A stretch of 64,000 bases of DNA from Notolepis coatsorum (GCA_963971535.1 OZ020587.1:161456350-161520349); one strand, 5' to 3'. Shown: positions 1-10,060, numbered from the stretch's first letter. Numbers and translations are program-made. Notes: generated by a model not told the origin, from the letters alone.

Positions 1-390
1 CTTGTAAATAATTCACAGTAGAATAAGAATAATATCCTGCTTTTCCGGTGTTGTTTCCTTTTGAAAGTGGTTACCAGTGGTTACAGGCGGCAGCCATACC
101 GGAAGAGAGAGAACTACACTAACAGTCCATGCAAGGCCTCTATTAAGGATGAGTTATAGCACTGTCCCGGTGGCCCGTGGCTACAGTATTCCTATGTCCA
201 GGCTTATGGAAAATTGTTCTTACTGACTAGAATTTGAATGTGTGTGTCTCTACGCGTGAAGGTCACAGCCTGTTACACATCTCTGCCAAAGAGTGCAAGA
301 ATGTGTACCAAATCAAGACATTCCACGGACAAAATGAGTTTGAAAGAAAATGCGGCTATAACTTTGGATTGGGTGTATTACAAGTCAAGT
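1..390. other. unassigned sequence
   Basis: No coding pattern, tandem repeat or recognised mobile element is visible here. The short open frames that start near 234 run straight into the SINE-like and simple-repeat DNA that follows, so they are not treated as genes. Confidence 0.4.
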
Positions 391-540
391 CAGGTTCCCG
401 GTTCGATTCCCGCTCCTCCCGGGCAGCATGTCGAAGTGTCCTTGAGCAAGACACTTAACCACTTACCCTAAACCTCTTACCCTAAACCCCTTACCCTAAA
501 CCCCTTACCCTAAACCACTTACCCTAAACCGGGATCGTAT
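391..540 (+). repeat. truncated tRNA-derived SINE-like element with CCCTAAAC-rich tail
   Basis: The segment starts with GGTTCGATTCCC, which fits the RNA polymerase III box B, and continues with the GTGTCCTTGAGCAAGACACT motif. The same motif occurs in two fuller copies at 25.80-26.06 kb (minus) and 26.89-27.14 kb (plus). After it come five near-identical units of CTTACCCTAAACC type in place of the usual tail. The box A half is missing, so this is a 5'-truncated copy and not a tRNA gene. Confidence 0.65.
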
Positions 541-550
541 CCTACCCCCC

Positions 551-1013
<463 letters not shown>

Positions 1014-1160
1014 GTCATCAATTCTCCCTGATTTCATTGTTTATCTTTTTTTCCACCTGCCTTTGCCGTATTCATTTACTGTTCTGTCCTTTCAGACTCC
1101 ACTTCCACTGGCCTGTAATTAAGAGATCATCCTCACCTGTTCACCTCCTCTGCTCGCTAT

Positions 1161-1286
1161 CCAATCACCTGTCTTCCTGCTCGTTGACCAATCACCTGTC
1201 TCCCTGCTCGTTATCCAATCACCTGTCTTCCTACTCTTTAACCAATCACCTGTCTTCCTGCTCATTAACCAATCACCTGTCTTCCT
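1161..1286 (+). repeat. 27-bp minisatellite, left part
   Basis: Units beginning CCAATCACCTGTC start at 1161, 1188, 1215, 1242 and 1269, a strict 27-bp period. The array resumes after the inserted LINE (about 2904-2960), so the LINE split it. Confidence 0.9.
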
Positions 1287-2903
1287 CAGCAAGGTCCTCG
1301 AGCGTGCAGTAGCCGCCCAGCTACAGAGTCACATGGCCTACCATGACCTGTTTGAACCACTCCAGTCTGGGTTCAGGGCTAAACACAGCACCGAGACCGC
1401 CCTGATCAAGGTAACAAATGATCTCCTCATGGCTGGCAACATCAACATCCTCATCCTCCTGGACCTCTCAGCTGCTTTCGACACCATCTCACACTCAAAC
1501 CTCCTTGACCGCCTGGAAAGTGTCCTTGGCATCACTGGTACCCCCTTGTCCTGGTTCACATCCTACCTGACCAACAGGTGGCAGTATGTTTCCTTCGGGG
1601 GGTCCAGGTCAGCTCCAGCACTTGTTAAACAGGGTGTTCCCCAGGGTTCGGTGCTAGGTCCGCTCCTTTTTATGATCTACCTCCTCCCACTCTGTGAGAT
1701 CATAAGGAAACATGGCCTCCACTTCCACTCTTACGCAGACGACACGCAGCTTTACCTCCACACCAAACCCTCGGCTCCCCTCCCTCCCCCCTCCCTCATT
1801 GCCTGCCTCCAGGACATAAAAACATGGATGACCACCAACTTCCTTCAACTCAACAGCAAGAAGACAGAACTAATAGTTGTAGCCTCCCCCGCCCTCCTCC
1901 AAAAGATCGACCACCTTGTTCTCTCCGTGGATGGCTACTCCATCTGCCCCTCCACGGAGGTAAGGAACCTGCGCGTAATACTGGACTCAACCCTCTCATT
2001 TCACCCTCACGTCAAGTCTGTCACCAGATCCGCCTTCTTCCACCTCAGAACCATCTCCCGCCTCCGCCCCTCACTCTCCGACACCTCAGCGGAAACACTC
2101 ATTCACGCCTTCATCACTTCCCGCCTCGACTACTGTAACGGAATCCTTCTTGGTGCTTCCAAGAAGGTTCTGGATCGCTTACAGTACGTCCAAAACTCTT
2201 CTGCGAGGGTCCTCACGCGCACCAAACCCTGGCAGCACATCACCCCCACCCTGCAAAAACTCCACTGGCTCCCCATCAACTACCGAATCACCTACAAGAT
2301 CCTCCTCCTCACCTACAAATCCCTGCACGGGTTGGCCCCTTCCTACCTGACCAACCTACTCCACCCCTACACTCCAGCACGAGGCCTCCGCTCCTCCAAC
2401 TCCGACCTCCTCACCATCCCCCGCACCAGGCGTTCCACACTGGGAGATCGAGCTTTCGCTGTAGCTGCCCCCAGACTGTGGAACTCCCTCTCCCCCCTCA
2501 TCCGAGGCTCTGACACCATCAACCTCTTCAAAACCAAGCTAAAAACCCACCTGTTCACACTTGCCTTCACGCAACACGGCCCCGCTCCCAAGTAGCCCAC
2601 CCCTGACTCTTTTAAGCCACAGATTCCGTTGTTTTGTTTTGTTGTTTGTTTTGTTTGTTTGTTAATTTCAACCACTTCATCCAATTGGACAGCACCTTGC
2701 TTCCTTTTTTATCTCTTTTATCTTATTTGTTTCTTCCTGTTGTTACTATACACAGATATTCAGTTTTTTATTTTTTATCTTTTATTTTATTTTTTTATCA
2801 AGATTTATATTTTTCCATCCTTTCCTTGTACAGTGTCCTTGAGTCTGAGAAAGGCGCTTCTCTCTTAAAATCCAATCTATTATTATTATTTATTATTATT
2901 CCT
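1287..2903 (+). mobile_element. L2-like LINE, 5'-truncated, inserted in the 27-bp array
   Basis: The element runs from the truncated ORF2 through a T-rich 3' UTR to a (TTA)n tail ending near 2900. The 27-bp array lies on both sides. The junctions read CTTCCT before and ATTCCT after, consistent with a short TTCCT target duplication (1282-1286 and 2899-2903). A second, damaged minus-strand copy of the same family lies at 13.42-14.93 kb. Confidence 0.8.
1288..2595 (+). CDS. 5'-truncated L2-like LINE ORF2 (reverse transcriptase and C-terminal region)
   Basis: This is the reverse-transcriptase part of a non-LTR retrotransposon, which copies its own RNA at a nicked target. Counting from the Met at 1333, the frame shows FRAKHSTETAL (residues 14-24), LDLSAAFD with catalytic Asp44, the GVPQGSVLGP motif (101-110) and SYADDTQLY with the catalytic YADD at 134-137. 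The tail includes RSTLGDRAF and APRLWNSLS, typical of fish L2 (Maui-like) elements. The frame is open upstream to the LINE junction at 1287 with no start codon of its own. The endonuclease and N-terminal part are missing, as expected from 5' truncation. No internal stop is present over about 435 codons, so the insertion is not very old. It cannot move by itself. Confidence 0.88.
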   Translation, partial: SKVLERAVAAQLQSHMAYHDLFEPLQSGFRAKHSTETALIKVTNDLLMAGNINILILLDLSAAFDTISHSNLLDRLESVLGITGTPLSWFTSYLTNRWQYVSFGGSRSAPALVKQGVPQGSVLGPLLFMIYLLPLCEIIRKHGLHFHSYADDTQLYLHTKPSAPLPPPSLIACLQDIKTWMTTNFLQLNSKKTELIVVASPALLQKIDHLVLSVDGYSICPSTEVRNLRVILDSTLSFHPHVKSVTRSAFFHLRTISRLRPSLSDTSAETLIHAFITSRLDYCNGILLGASKKVLDRLQYVQNSSARVLTRTKPWQHITPTLQKLHWLPINYRITYKILLLTYKSLHGLAPSYLTNLLHPYTPARGLRSSNSDLLTIPRTRRSTLGDRAFAVAAPRLWNSLSPLIRGSDTINLFKTKLKTHLFTLAFTQHGPAPK

Positions 2904-2960
2904 GCTCATTAACCAATCACCAGTCTTCCTGCTCGTTATCCAATCACCTGTCTTCCTGCC
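2904..2960 (+). repeat. 27-bp minisatellite, right part
   Basis: The array interrupted by the LINE resumes with CTGCTCATTAACCAATCACC and one more unit before diverging into CCTGCCTGTTCAGCC. Confidence 0.8.
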
Positions 2961-2994
2961 TGTTCAGCCACACACCTATTGCCTGTTTCCTCAT

Positions 2995-3127
2995 TAGTCT
3001 CCCCAGTATATATACTAGTCAGATCACCATTAGTCCCTCTAGTATATATACTAGTCAGATCACCATTAGTCCCTCTAGTATATATACTAGTCAGATCACC
3101 ATTAGTCTCTCTAGCATATATACTAGT
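2995..3127 (+). repeat. 36-bp tandem repeat (3.7 units)
   Basis: Units begin TAGTC at 2995, 3031, 3067 and 3103, each containing AGTATATATACTAGTCAG. The repeated motif is self-complementary (TATATATA, ACTAGT). Confidence 0.92.
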
Positions 3128-3329
3128 TATTTAATTATTATTATTATTTTGTATCTCAGCCTGTTGGACTTCAGTTTGGTTTTTGGACTTTGTATTGAAC
3201 TGTTTTTGGAACCGTCTAATCCCTCCAGTAAAGTTGTTACTGCATACTCATGCCGCCTGCCTCTAAGTCTGCATTCTGAGTCTCTCTCTGATCCATGACA
3301 ACAGGAATGCTAAGCTCGTTTTGGCAAGC

Positions 3330-3400
3330 AGAAGAAGCAGGCTATTCTCGGTCCTCTCTCCACAATGGTGGAACTAACTCCCCACCACAGTCAGGACAGC
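3330..3400 (+). mobile_element. fragment of a non-LTR retrotransposon ORF2 C-terminus
   Basis: Translation gives LFSVLSPQWWNELPT, matching LFSVLAPQWWNELPTPVRT encoded by the longer minus-strand LINE fragment at 12.76-12.96 kb. The homology continues without a break into the first units of the following 24-bp minisatellite, whose repeat codes V-R-T-A-E-T, the next residues of the LINE. Confidence 0.8.
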
Positions 3401-4357
3401 TTAAACCCTCACAGTCAGGACAGACAGCTTAAACCATCACAGTCATGACAAACAGCTGAAACCACCACAGTCAGGACAGCTTAAACCATCATAGTCAGGA
3501 CAGCTGAAACCATCACAGTCAGGACAGCTGAAACCACCACAGTCATGACAGCTTAAACCATCACAGTCAGGACAGCTGAAACCATCACAGTTAGGACAGC
3601 TTAAACCATCACAGTCAGGACAGCTGAAACCATCACAGTTAGGACAGCTTAGACCACCACAGTCAGGACAGCTGAAACCATCACAGCCAGGACAGCTGAA
3701 ACCACCACAGTCAGGACAGCTGAAACCATCACAGTCAGGACAGACAGCTGAAACCATCACAGCCAGGACAGCTGAAACCATCACAGCCAGGACAGCTGAA
3801 ACCATCACAGTCAGGACAGCTGAAACCATCACAGCCAGGACAGCTGAAACCATCACAGTCAGGACAGCTGAAACCATCACAGTCAGGACAGCCAGAAACC
3901 ATCACAGTCAGGACAGCTGAAACCATCACAGTCAGGACAGCTGAAACCATCACAGCCAGGACAGACAGCTGAAACCACCACAGTCAGGACAGCTGAAACC
4001 ATCACAGCCAGGACAGCTGAAACCACCACAGTCAGGACAGCTGAAACCATCACAGCCAGGACAGACAGCTGAAACCACCACAGTCAGGACAGCTGAAACC
4101 ATCACAGCCAGGACAGCTGAAACCACCACAGTCAGGACAGCTGAAACCATCACAGCCAGGACAGCTGAAACCACCACAGTCAGGACAGACAGCTGAAACC
4201 ATCACAGCCAGGACAGCTGAAACCACCACAGTCAGGACAGACAGCTGAAACCATCACAGCCAGGACAGACAGCTGAAACCACCACAGTCAGGAGGACAGC
4301 TGAAACCATCACAGTCGTCAGGACAGCTGAAACCATCACAGTCAGGACAGCTGAAAC
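3393..4357 (+). repeat. 24-bp minisatellite derived from LINE coding sequence
   Basis: About 40 units of ACAGTCAGGACAGCTGAAAC plus CATC or CACC, 24 bp each. A variant has a 4-bp duplication (CAGACAGCTG). Variation is mostly T/C in CAGTCAGG versus CAGCCAGG and CTTAAA versus CTGAAA. Because 24 is a multiple of three, open frames of up to 145 codons arise on the minus strand. They are by-products of the period and not genes. Confidence 0.95.
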
Positions 4358-4674
4358 TAGGGATGCACCGTCCGATCCGATATTGATAAAAAAAAATAAA
4401 GTTATAATAATATAATATAATAATAAATAATAATTCAGTACATTTATATCTATGTGTTCATTTGTTACATTTTGTTTCACTAAGTAAAAAGTAATGTTTT
4501 AACTTGTCAAGCCTGATGTTGCCTTGCACAAAATAATGATCCCAGTCTCTTCCACACAGTGAGGCATACAGTTTATTAATTGAACAATGGGTATCGGATC
4601 GGTACTCGGTATCGGCCGATACCCAAAGCCCAGGTATCGGTATCGGGCCTGAAAGATGGATCGGTGCATCCTTA
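4358..4674. mobile_element. non-autonomous hAT element (MITE), 317 bp
   Basis: Imperfect terminal inverted repeats TAGGGATGCACCG and TAAGGATGCACCG (read from the right) are flanked by perfect 8-bp target duplications GCTGAAAC at 4350-4357 and 4675-4682. The 8-bp duplication is the hAT signature. The interior is AT-rich and has GTATCGG-type repeats but no transposase. It sits inside the last units of the 24-bp minisatellite. Confidence 0.93.
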
Positions 4675-4682
4675 GCTGAAAC

Positions 4683-5054
4683 CCGCCAATTTGCCGCCGT
4701 CAAATAAAAACACACTTCTCAATACATACTATGCTAATATGTCTATACTACTATGCACACAAGACTGTAGCACTCAAGTTCAGCAGAAACTGCAGAAACT
4801 AATCATAATTACTGAGGGGAAATTACATGTACTCTTTGCCATTTGGCTGAGGTTCAGAAGCTGTTCAGAATGATTGCCCTTGGTGATGGTCATAAAGCAA
4901 TGAATTAGCTTTGATTAATCAATTAGCTGAGCCTTCTGGAGGCAGGTACACTGCCTACCTAATGTACTGCCCAGTTTGTGAAAGGTTTTTACTCTTAGGT
5001 GTGGGGCAGCCAGGCAGGGAAGGGGATAATTTATTTAAATATTGGTCTGTGTAC
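4683..5054. other. unassigned sequence
   Basis: No repeat family, RNA or coding sequence is recognised. The AT-rich interval holds a small internal dyad around ATTAGCTTTGATTAATCAATTAGCT. Confidence 0.4.
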
Positions 5055-5400
5055 TCAATACAAGATTAGATTAGGTTCAAATGTATTGTCATCATACAAT
5101 ACAATAAAAATAAATATGGTATCCAACCAGAGTGCAAATGCCGCTGTAAAGTGCAATAGTAATATACAATGTACAGGTGATTAACCCTTTCACTGCCACA
5201 CTACCAAATGGTTAACCCTTTTACTGCAACAACACATACAGTTAACCCTTTCACTGCCACATGACAAAGGGTACAGTCTGTAGTGTGATAGTAAAGGGTT
5301 AACCTTCTGTAGTGTGGTAGTGAAAGGGTTAAACTGGATATAAAATATATAAATTAGTACTACTGAGTAATAGTGCTAATCAGATGTATGTACAAAGAAA
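5055..5400 (-). repeat. dispersed repeat family A, copy 1, split by a TTAA MITE
   Basis: Resembles copies at 26.08-26.52 (plus), 27.57-27.84 (minus), 38.26-38.50 (plus) and 55.43-55.75 kb (minus). All share ATTGTCATCATAC, CCAACCAGAGTGCAAAT, GCAATAGTAATAT and ACTACTGAGTAATAGTGC. On its own sense strand the family ends in TGATGACAATACATTT followed by AATCT repeats, like a LINE or SINE 3' tail. The superfamily is not assigned. Confidence 0.75.
5185..5328. mobile_element. 144-bp TTAA-flanked palindromic MITE (family E, piggyBac-like)
   Basis: TTAA (5181-5184 and 5329-5332) flanks a unit that begins CCCTTTCACTGCCACACTAC and ends in its near-inverse GTGTGGTAGTGAAAGGG. The uninterrupted paralogous site at 27.67 kb reads GTGATTAAACTGGG, the expected empty site. 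That shows that this unit inserted at TTAA and duplicated it, as piggyBac-superfamily elements do. It carries no transposase. Confidence 0.82.
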
Positions 5401-5720
5401 GAGGTGCTGGAAAATAAACACTTAACATTAGATTTAGACTAAAAACCTCAATAAATAACCTGGGTTTTTATTTGCTTCAATCACTGAACTCAACTGGCCT
5501 ATATATTAATTCCTGTCTGCTCAGCAAAGATGGGAAATACTATAAAATTGTTTATTTAAAACGAGTATGAATATTACTTGTATAAAAATGTGGCTATCAA
5601 ATAACATATTGATTACGAATCATTCATTTGATCTCTCTCTGAGAGACGGTGCTAGTGAATGTAGAGAGAAATGAGGCTTTGTTTTTAGTTGCCTTTCGCC
5701 GTCCAGTTTAGCACTGGACA
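5401..5720. other. unassigned sequence
   Basis: No coding or repeat feature is recognised between the family A copy and the poly-C run that opens the next satellite. Confidence 0.4.
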
Positions 5721-5723
5721 GCG

Positions 5724-5730
5724 CCCCCCC

Positions 5731-5761
<31 letters not shown>

Positions 5762-6290
5762 ACACACACTCAGCAGCTCTGTGCAGAGAGTCAGACATTC
5801 AGCACTGGACAGCGCCCCCACCCACACACACTCAGCAGCTCTGTGCAGAGAGTCAGACATTCAGCACTGGACAGCGCCCCCACCCACACACACTCAGCAG
5901 CTCTGTGCAGAGAGTCAGACATTCAGCACTGGACAGCGCCCTCGCCCACAGTCCACACACACTCAGCAGCTCTGTGCAGAGAGTCAGACATTCAGCACTG
6001 GACAGCACCCCCACCGACACACACTCAGCAGCTCTGTGCAGAGAGTCAGACATTCAGCACTGGACAGCGCCCACACACACACACTCAGCAGCTCTGTGCA
6101 GAGAGTAAGACATTCAGCACTGGACAGCGCCCTCACCCACAGTCCACACACACTCAGCAGCTCTGTGCAGAGAGTCAGACATTCAGCACTCTACAGCGCC
6201 TCCACCCACACACACACTCAGCAGCTCTATGCAGAGAGTCAGACATTCAGCACTTGACAGCGCCTCCACCCACACACAAACAATTAATGT
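5724..6290 (+). repeat. poly-C / (CA)n start followed by a 62-bp satellite (about 8 units)
   Basis: A run of about 23 C and a CA tract lead into units of CACACACTCAGCAGCTCTGT, CAGAGAGTCAGACATTCAGC and ACTGGACAGCGCCCCCACCC, about 62 bp each, with some longer spacers containing CACAGTCC. Several overlapping open frames of 139-158 codons across it are repeat artefacts. Confidence 0.92.
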
Positions 6291-6557
6291 AGACCCCTTT
6301 TATTTGTCAAAACATGTAGCCACACCCAACCAGTAACAGGGGTCTATATGGGACTCTTAATTTAAAGGTTTTACAGTCATTTATTTGCAGAAAAACTGAT
6401 TCAAGGACGCCATATAAAACTGTTAGATACATAATAGGCCCTATGTTTCCTTTAAATTACCACTTCTAAGTTCTCAATCCTCTGCCTTATCAAAGAGAGG
6501 AAGCAATATTTGAATGTCATATGTCATTCAAGGAAAAGAGCTTGAGCTTCCACGTTA
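6291..6557. other. unassigned sequence
   Basis: No recognised coding sequence. A short dyad (GTAGACCCCT near 6291 and AGGGGTCTA near 6339) is visible. Confidence 0.35.
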
Positions 6558-6960
6558 ACGTATGGTTTTGTTTTTACTAAATAATCCAACAAGCAAGCTA
6601 GCTGGCTGCTGTCATTGCTAACAGCTAACGCTAGCGGACCAAGCTAACGTAAAGAATTAATTCTGAAAGTTACATCACTGATGCTTGAAATGCGTGAGCT
6701 TAGTGAAACAACATGGCAAACGTACAAAACGCTGCTACCATGAAACATCTCCGGTCTCTCTTTCTTCATCTTTCCTTTCTGTTCTCCCAGCTGTTAACAG
6801 ACCGTTGTTTGTTGGCTACCTGGCTAGCTAGTGAGCTGTACCCAGCATGCCGTTCAGTGGTGTAACAGTAAATAGGGTCCCCTCTCAATACACTACACAG
6901 TGTAGGTGCCGGTAAATATATTTTTTAGATGAAACGATATTCACATAAACTATTTGATTT
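6558..6960. mobile_element. internally deleted copy of hAT family C
   Basis: Nearly the same sequence as the two outer parts of the larger element at 45.49-48.33 kb. Shared blocks are CGTATGGTTTTGTTTT, CCAACAAGC, AATTAATTCTGAAA, TTCTTCATCTTTC, GTACCCAGCATGCC and CCCCTCTCAATACACTAC. The coding block found in the larger copy is absent here, where CACTACAC joins directly to AGTGTAGGTGCC. It is therefore probably a non-autonomous derivative. Ends are not resolved. Confidence 0.55.
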
Positions 6961-7404
6961 CTTTTTTATGATAATTGTTAACAACAATAGTTGTTGCTCA
7001 CAAGTCACACATTTCAGTCACAAGCTGCGACAGATTCTTCATCCACACGCGCTCCACAACTGCACAACACTCCTCTGAGAATCTACAAAGCTCCAGTGGA
7101 GCACTCGTTTCATTCATGAAACCTTCTCCTGACACTGTGTGTACAATCAAAGTAGTGTACATGATACACGCCATGTGAGCGCTACAGGTTGTAGAATTCA
7201 CATGATCTAAACCTCAGGGGGCGCCTGTACGACGCCATCATCACGCCTCCTGAGTACTGAGTAAAACACACCCCATCATCCCAGATTAGGAATATCAACC
7301 AGAATAAGAATGTCATATTGCAGAGACGGGTGTAATTACAAAGGTATTTAAACCGTAGCTGCCCTAAGATTTAAATACCTGGGAAAGAAACTGAACTTTA
7401 GCCT
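6961..7404. other. unassigned sequence
   Basis: Opposing 67-codon frames around 6975-7201 are shadows of each other and match no family known to me. A local dyad (GGTATTTAAA ... TTTAAATACC) occurs at 7341-7381. Confidence 0.35.
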
Positions 7405-8905
7405 GTTAGTCTGGGTAAACATTAGTGGTGGGGGAAAATATCAATACAGTCAAGTATCGCGATACTTTGCGTGACGATACTGTATCGATACATACAAGGA
7501 CGCCAAGTATCTATATTTTATTATACTTTTTTTTTTTTGTATAAGGAAGTTGCATTGTTCATTTCAATACCTGTAATAGTACAGTAGTCCAGACACGCAC
7601 ACGTGTGCATTCAGTTAAGTTGGAATATGACTGTAATACAAACAGTTCAGTTTGTCTGGTACATGCAACACAGATTACAGTGTTGACATCTGTCTGCTTG
7701 AGAAAATCCCAATTGCTGCAATAGAAATGATTTAAGTGAGATGAACGGACTGAAAACTTTATTTTATTAGATAAAACATGTTGACAATGTTTTACTTTGT
7801 AGTTGAAAAAAGGTAATAAATCACAATATATCGCAATATTAATATCGCAATACTCAGCATATCGCAATATATTTTTTATCGCAATACTATCGTATCGTGA
7901 CTTAAGTATCGTGATAATATCGTATCGTGAGGCCTCTGGTGATTCCCACCCCTAGTAAACATAGGGCTGAAACGACTGTTAGTCTGTTAGTCTGGGTAAA
8001 CATAGGGCTGAAACATCTGTTAGTCTGTTAGTCTGTTAGTCTGTTAGTCTGTTAGTCTGTTAGTCTGTTAGTCTGTTAGTCTGTTAGTCTGTTAGTCTGG
8101 TAGTCTGTTAGTCTGTTAGTCTGGTAGTCTGGGTAAACATAGGGCTGAAACGTCTGTTAGTCTGTTAGTCTGTTAGTCTGGTAGTCTGGGTAAACATAGG
8201 GCTGAAACGTCTGTTAGTCTGTTAGTCTGTTAGTCTGGTAGTCTGGGTAAACATAGTGCTGAAACGTCTGTTAGTCTGGGTAAACATAGTGCTGAAACGT
8301 CTGTTAGTCTGGGTAAACATAGTGCTGAAACGTCTGTTAGTCTGGGTAAACATAGGGCTGAAACGTCTGTTAGTCTGGGTAAACATAGGGCTGAAACGTC
8401 TGTTAGTCTGGGTAAACATAGGGCTGAAACATCGGTTAGTCTGGGTAAACATAGGGCTGAAACGTCTGTTAGTCTGGGTAAACATAGGGCTGAAACGTCT
8501 GTTAGTCTGGTAGTCTGTTAGTCTGTTAGTCTGTTAGTCTGGTAGTCTGTTAGTCTGTTAGTCTGGGTAAACATAGGGCTGAAACGTCTGTTAGTCTGGT
8601 AGTCTGTTAGTCTGTTAGTCTGGTAGTCTGTTAGTCTGTTAGTCTGGGTAAACATAGTGCTGAAACATCTGTTAGTCTGGGTAAACATAGTGCTGAAACG
8701 TCTGTTAGTCTGGGTAAACATAGGGCTGAAACGTCTGTTAGTCTGGGTAAACATAGTGCTGAAACGTCTGTTAGTCTGGGTAAACATAGGGCTGAAACGT
8801 CTGTTAGTCTGGGCAAACATATGGCTGAAACGTCTGTTAGTCTGGGTAAACATATGGCTGAAACGTCTGTTAGTCTGGGTAAACATAGGGCTGAAACGTC
8901 TGCCT
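7405..8905 (+). repeat. 33-bp minisatellite with embedded 8-bp repeat, split by a hAT element
   Basis: The long unit is GTTAGTCTGGGTAAACATAG plus GGCTGAAACGTCT (33 bp). Between long units the 8-bp motif TTAGTCTG is repeated up to about 11 times (8021-8110, 8514-8645). The first half-unit (7405-7422) is separated from the rest by the hAT insertion at 7423-7954. The 33-bp period gives 11-residue repeat frames on both strands, which are not regarded as proteins. Confidence 0.93.
7423..7954. mobile_element. non-autonomous hAT element, 532 bp
   Basis: Ends TAGTGGTGGG and CCCACCCCTA are imperfect inverted repeats, flanked by exact 8-bp duplications GTAAACAT at 7415-7422 and 7955-7962. The duplication is part of the 33-bp satellite unit, so the element landed in the satellite. 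The interior is rich in ATCGCAATA and GTATCGTGA repeats near both ends and has no transposase frame. Confidence 0.93.
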
Positions 8906-9538
8906 GAGCGCAGCCGAGTGTTTGTTGCCGGGGTGAGACGGGTCCTTGAGGACCTTGACTGCCTTCATAAAGCCTTTTGCCAACAGTCGGCAACTAGTAT
9001 TATTCCACAATCCCTGTCACATTAGTAGGCTATGCCACTGAAATAAGATGCATACTTTGTACGGTATTTAGGCTGCTGAAATGAAGTGGCTACTGTATGT
9101 GACCTGCCCAAGAAATCAATCTTAAAAAGGTGATTAATACTGTGTGAGCTTCTTATTTTGGAAAAGGACATGTATTGTTGTTTTTGACGACTGAAACACT
9201 GGCCCCACTGGCTTGTCATGGAGCCTGGTGAGAGGATGCAGACAAGTGCTAAGTCTCTCAATACTGAAACCACTAGTTAAAGTATGGCCTGTCCTAGTTA
9301 ACATCATGACAGACAACATTTAAATGTCTGGGTAAAAAAAAAACTGAATCAATATAGCCTATTACAAACATTACTCTGTTTAAATGTAGATGTTAATCAA
9401 TTGTGAACAGCATCTTCAGTCTGTTAGTCTGAAGAAGACTATAGAAACACAGGGCAGTGTAAAAGGCAAGCCATTGAGGGACCACAGACTGCAGACATTG
9501 GTAGTCAGTCACATGAAAACACTACCTTCTACCTTCTA
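8906..9538. other. unassigned sequence
   Basis: No recognised gene. A C-G-richer patch (8906-9000) follows the satellite without clear splice signals. The rest is AT-rich, with one TCTGTTAGTCTG echo of the satellite at 9418. Confidence 0.35.
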
Positions 9539-9706
9539 TATCTGTATGTCGTGTATGTCATAAATGTCATTATGAATTGAAAATGGGGGACCCTGATGTA
9601 AACAAGACGAAGGTCTTTCTCTGGTCTGCATCCCCTTAACAATTGTGTGTATTGAGCCGTACTGTATTGTACCCATTTTGCAATCTGTTAATACAATTTC
9701 AAGAGA
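9539..9706 (+). repeat. dispersed repeat family B, copy 1
   Basis: Contains the family core GAATTGAAAATGGGGGACCC, CTCTGGTCTGCATCCCC, AACAATTGTGTGTATTGAGC and GTACCCATT, ending at CTGTTAATA. At least eight copies occur in this window. Most end with AATAAAGTTTTCATT and an ATTC tail, like the 3' end of a polyadenylated LINE or SINE. Confidence 0.8.
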
Positions 9707-9939
9707 CCACTACCACTATTATTACAAATCTGTAGCCTACAGCACGATCTCACCTAAAATATGTAAATAATAAATGTACATAGTGTATGTTATGTTAAAG
9801 TCACGAGTAATATATATTGACATATTTATGAGAATGCACAATGTGTACATATTACAAGTAATATATTGACATTATTTACAAATAAGTAGGCTATTACAAT
9901 TTTTTTTTAATTATTATTACTTTCAAAGTTTTCAGAAAA

Positions 9940-10060
9940 CATTTGAGTCCCTCTGCTGGGGAACAAACCCAGGACGCTCACATGGGAGAAGACAAGTGTC
10001 TTCACCGCAAGACTACCGAGACACAACTTTCTGAGAGCCTCGCCCCTCGCCCCTAATCCT
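9940..10060 (-). repeat. degenerate tRNA-related SINE-like fragment
   Basis: The reverse strand reads GTAGTCTTGCGGTGAAGAC and later GTCCTGGGTTTGTTCCCC, resembling internal pol III boxes. The second box is degenerate, so this is neither a functional tRNA nor certain to be a SINE. Confidence 0.35.

Larger units (their letters stand above)
1014..3301 (+). mobile_element. possible solo or 3' LTR of a Gypsy-like retrotransposon, interrupted by an L2 LINE
   Basis: The right end carries the layout familiar from fish Gypsy-type LTRs: a CCTGTTTCCTCATTAGTCT region, a TATA-rich core, CCAGTAAAGTTGTT, CTGCCTCTAAGTCTGC and a terminal CCATGACA. A matching TGTCAT start is present near 1014. No target-site duplication is visible and no gag or pol is attached. 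The left boundary is therefore a guess, and the element may be only an LTR fragment. It contains the 27-bp and 36-bp tandem arrays and the inserted L2 element. Confidence 0.35.

Noticed and set aside
465-535. Telomere (CCCTAA)n
   Set aside because: The period and interruptions do not match a telomere and ordinary sequence lies on both sides.
1037-1312. 91-codon frame with SNHLSSCSLTNHLS repeats
   Set aside because: It is the translation of the 27-bp minisatellite and runs into the LINE in the wrong frame.
3393-4349. CRISPR-like array of 24-bp repeats
   Set aside because: Units are head to tail without unique spacers, the host is a vertebrate and the unit is LINE coding sequence.
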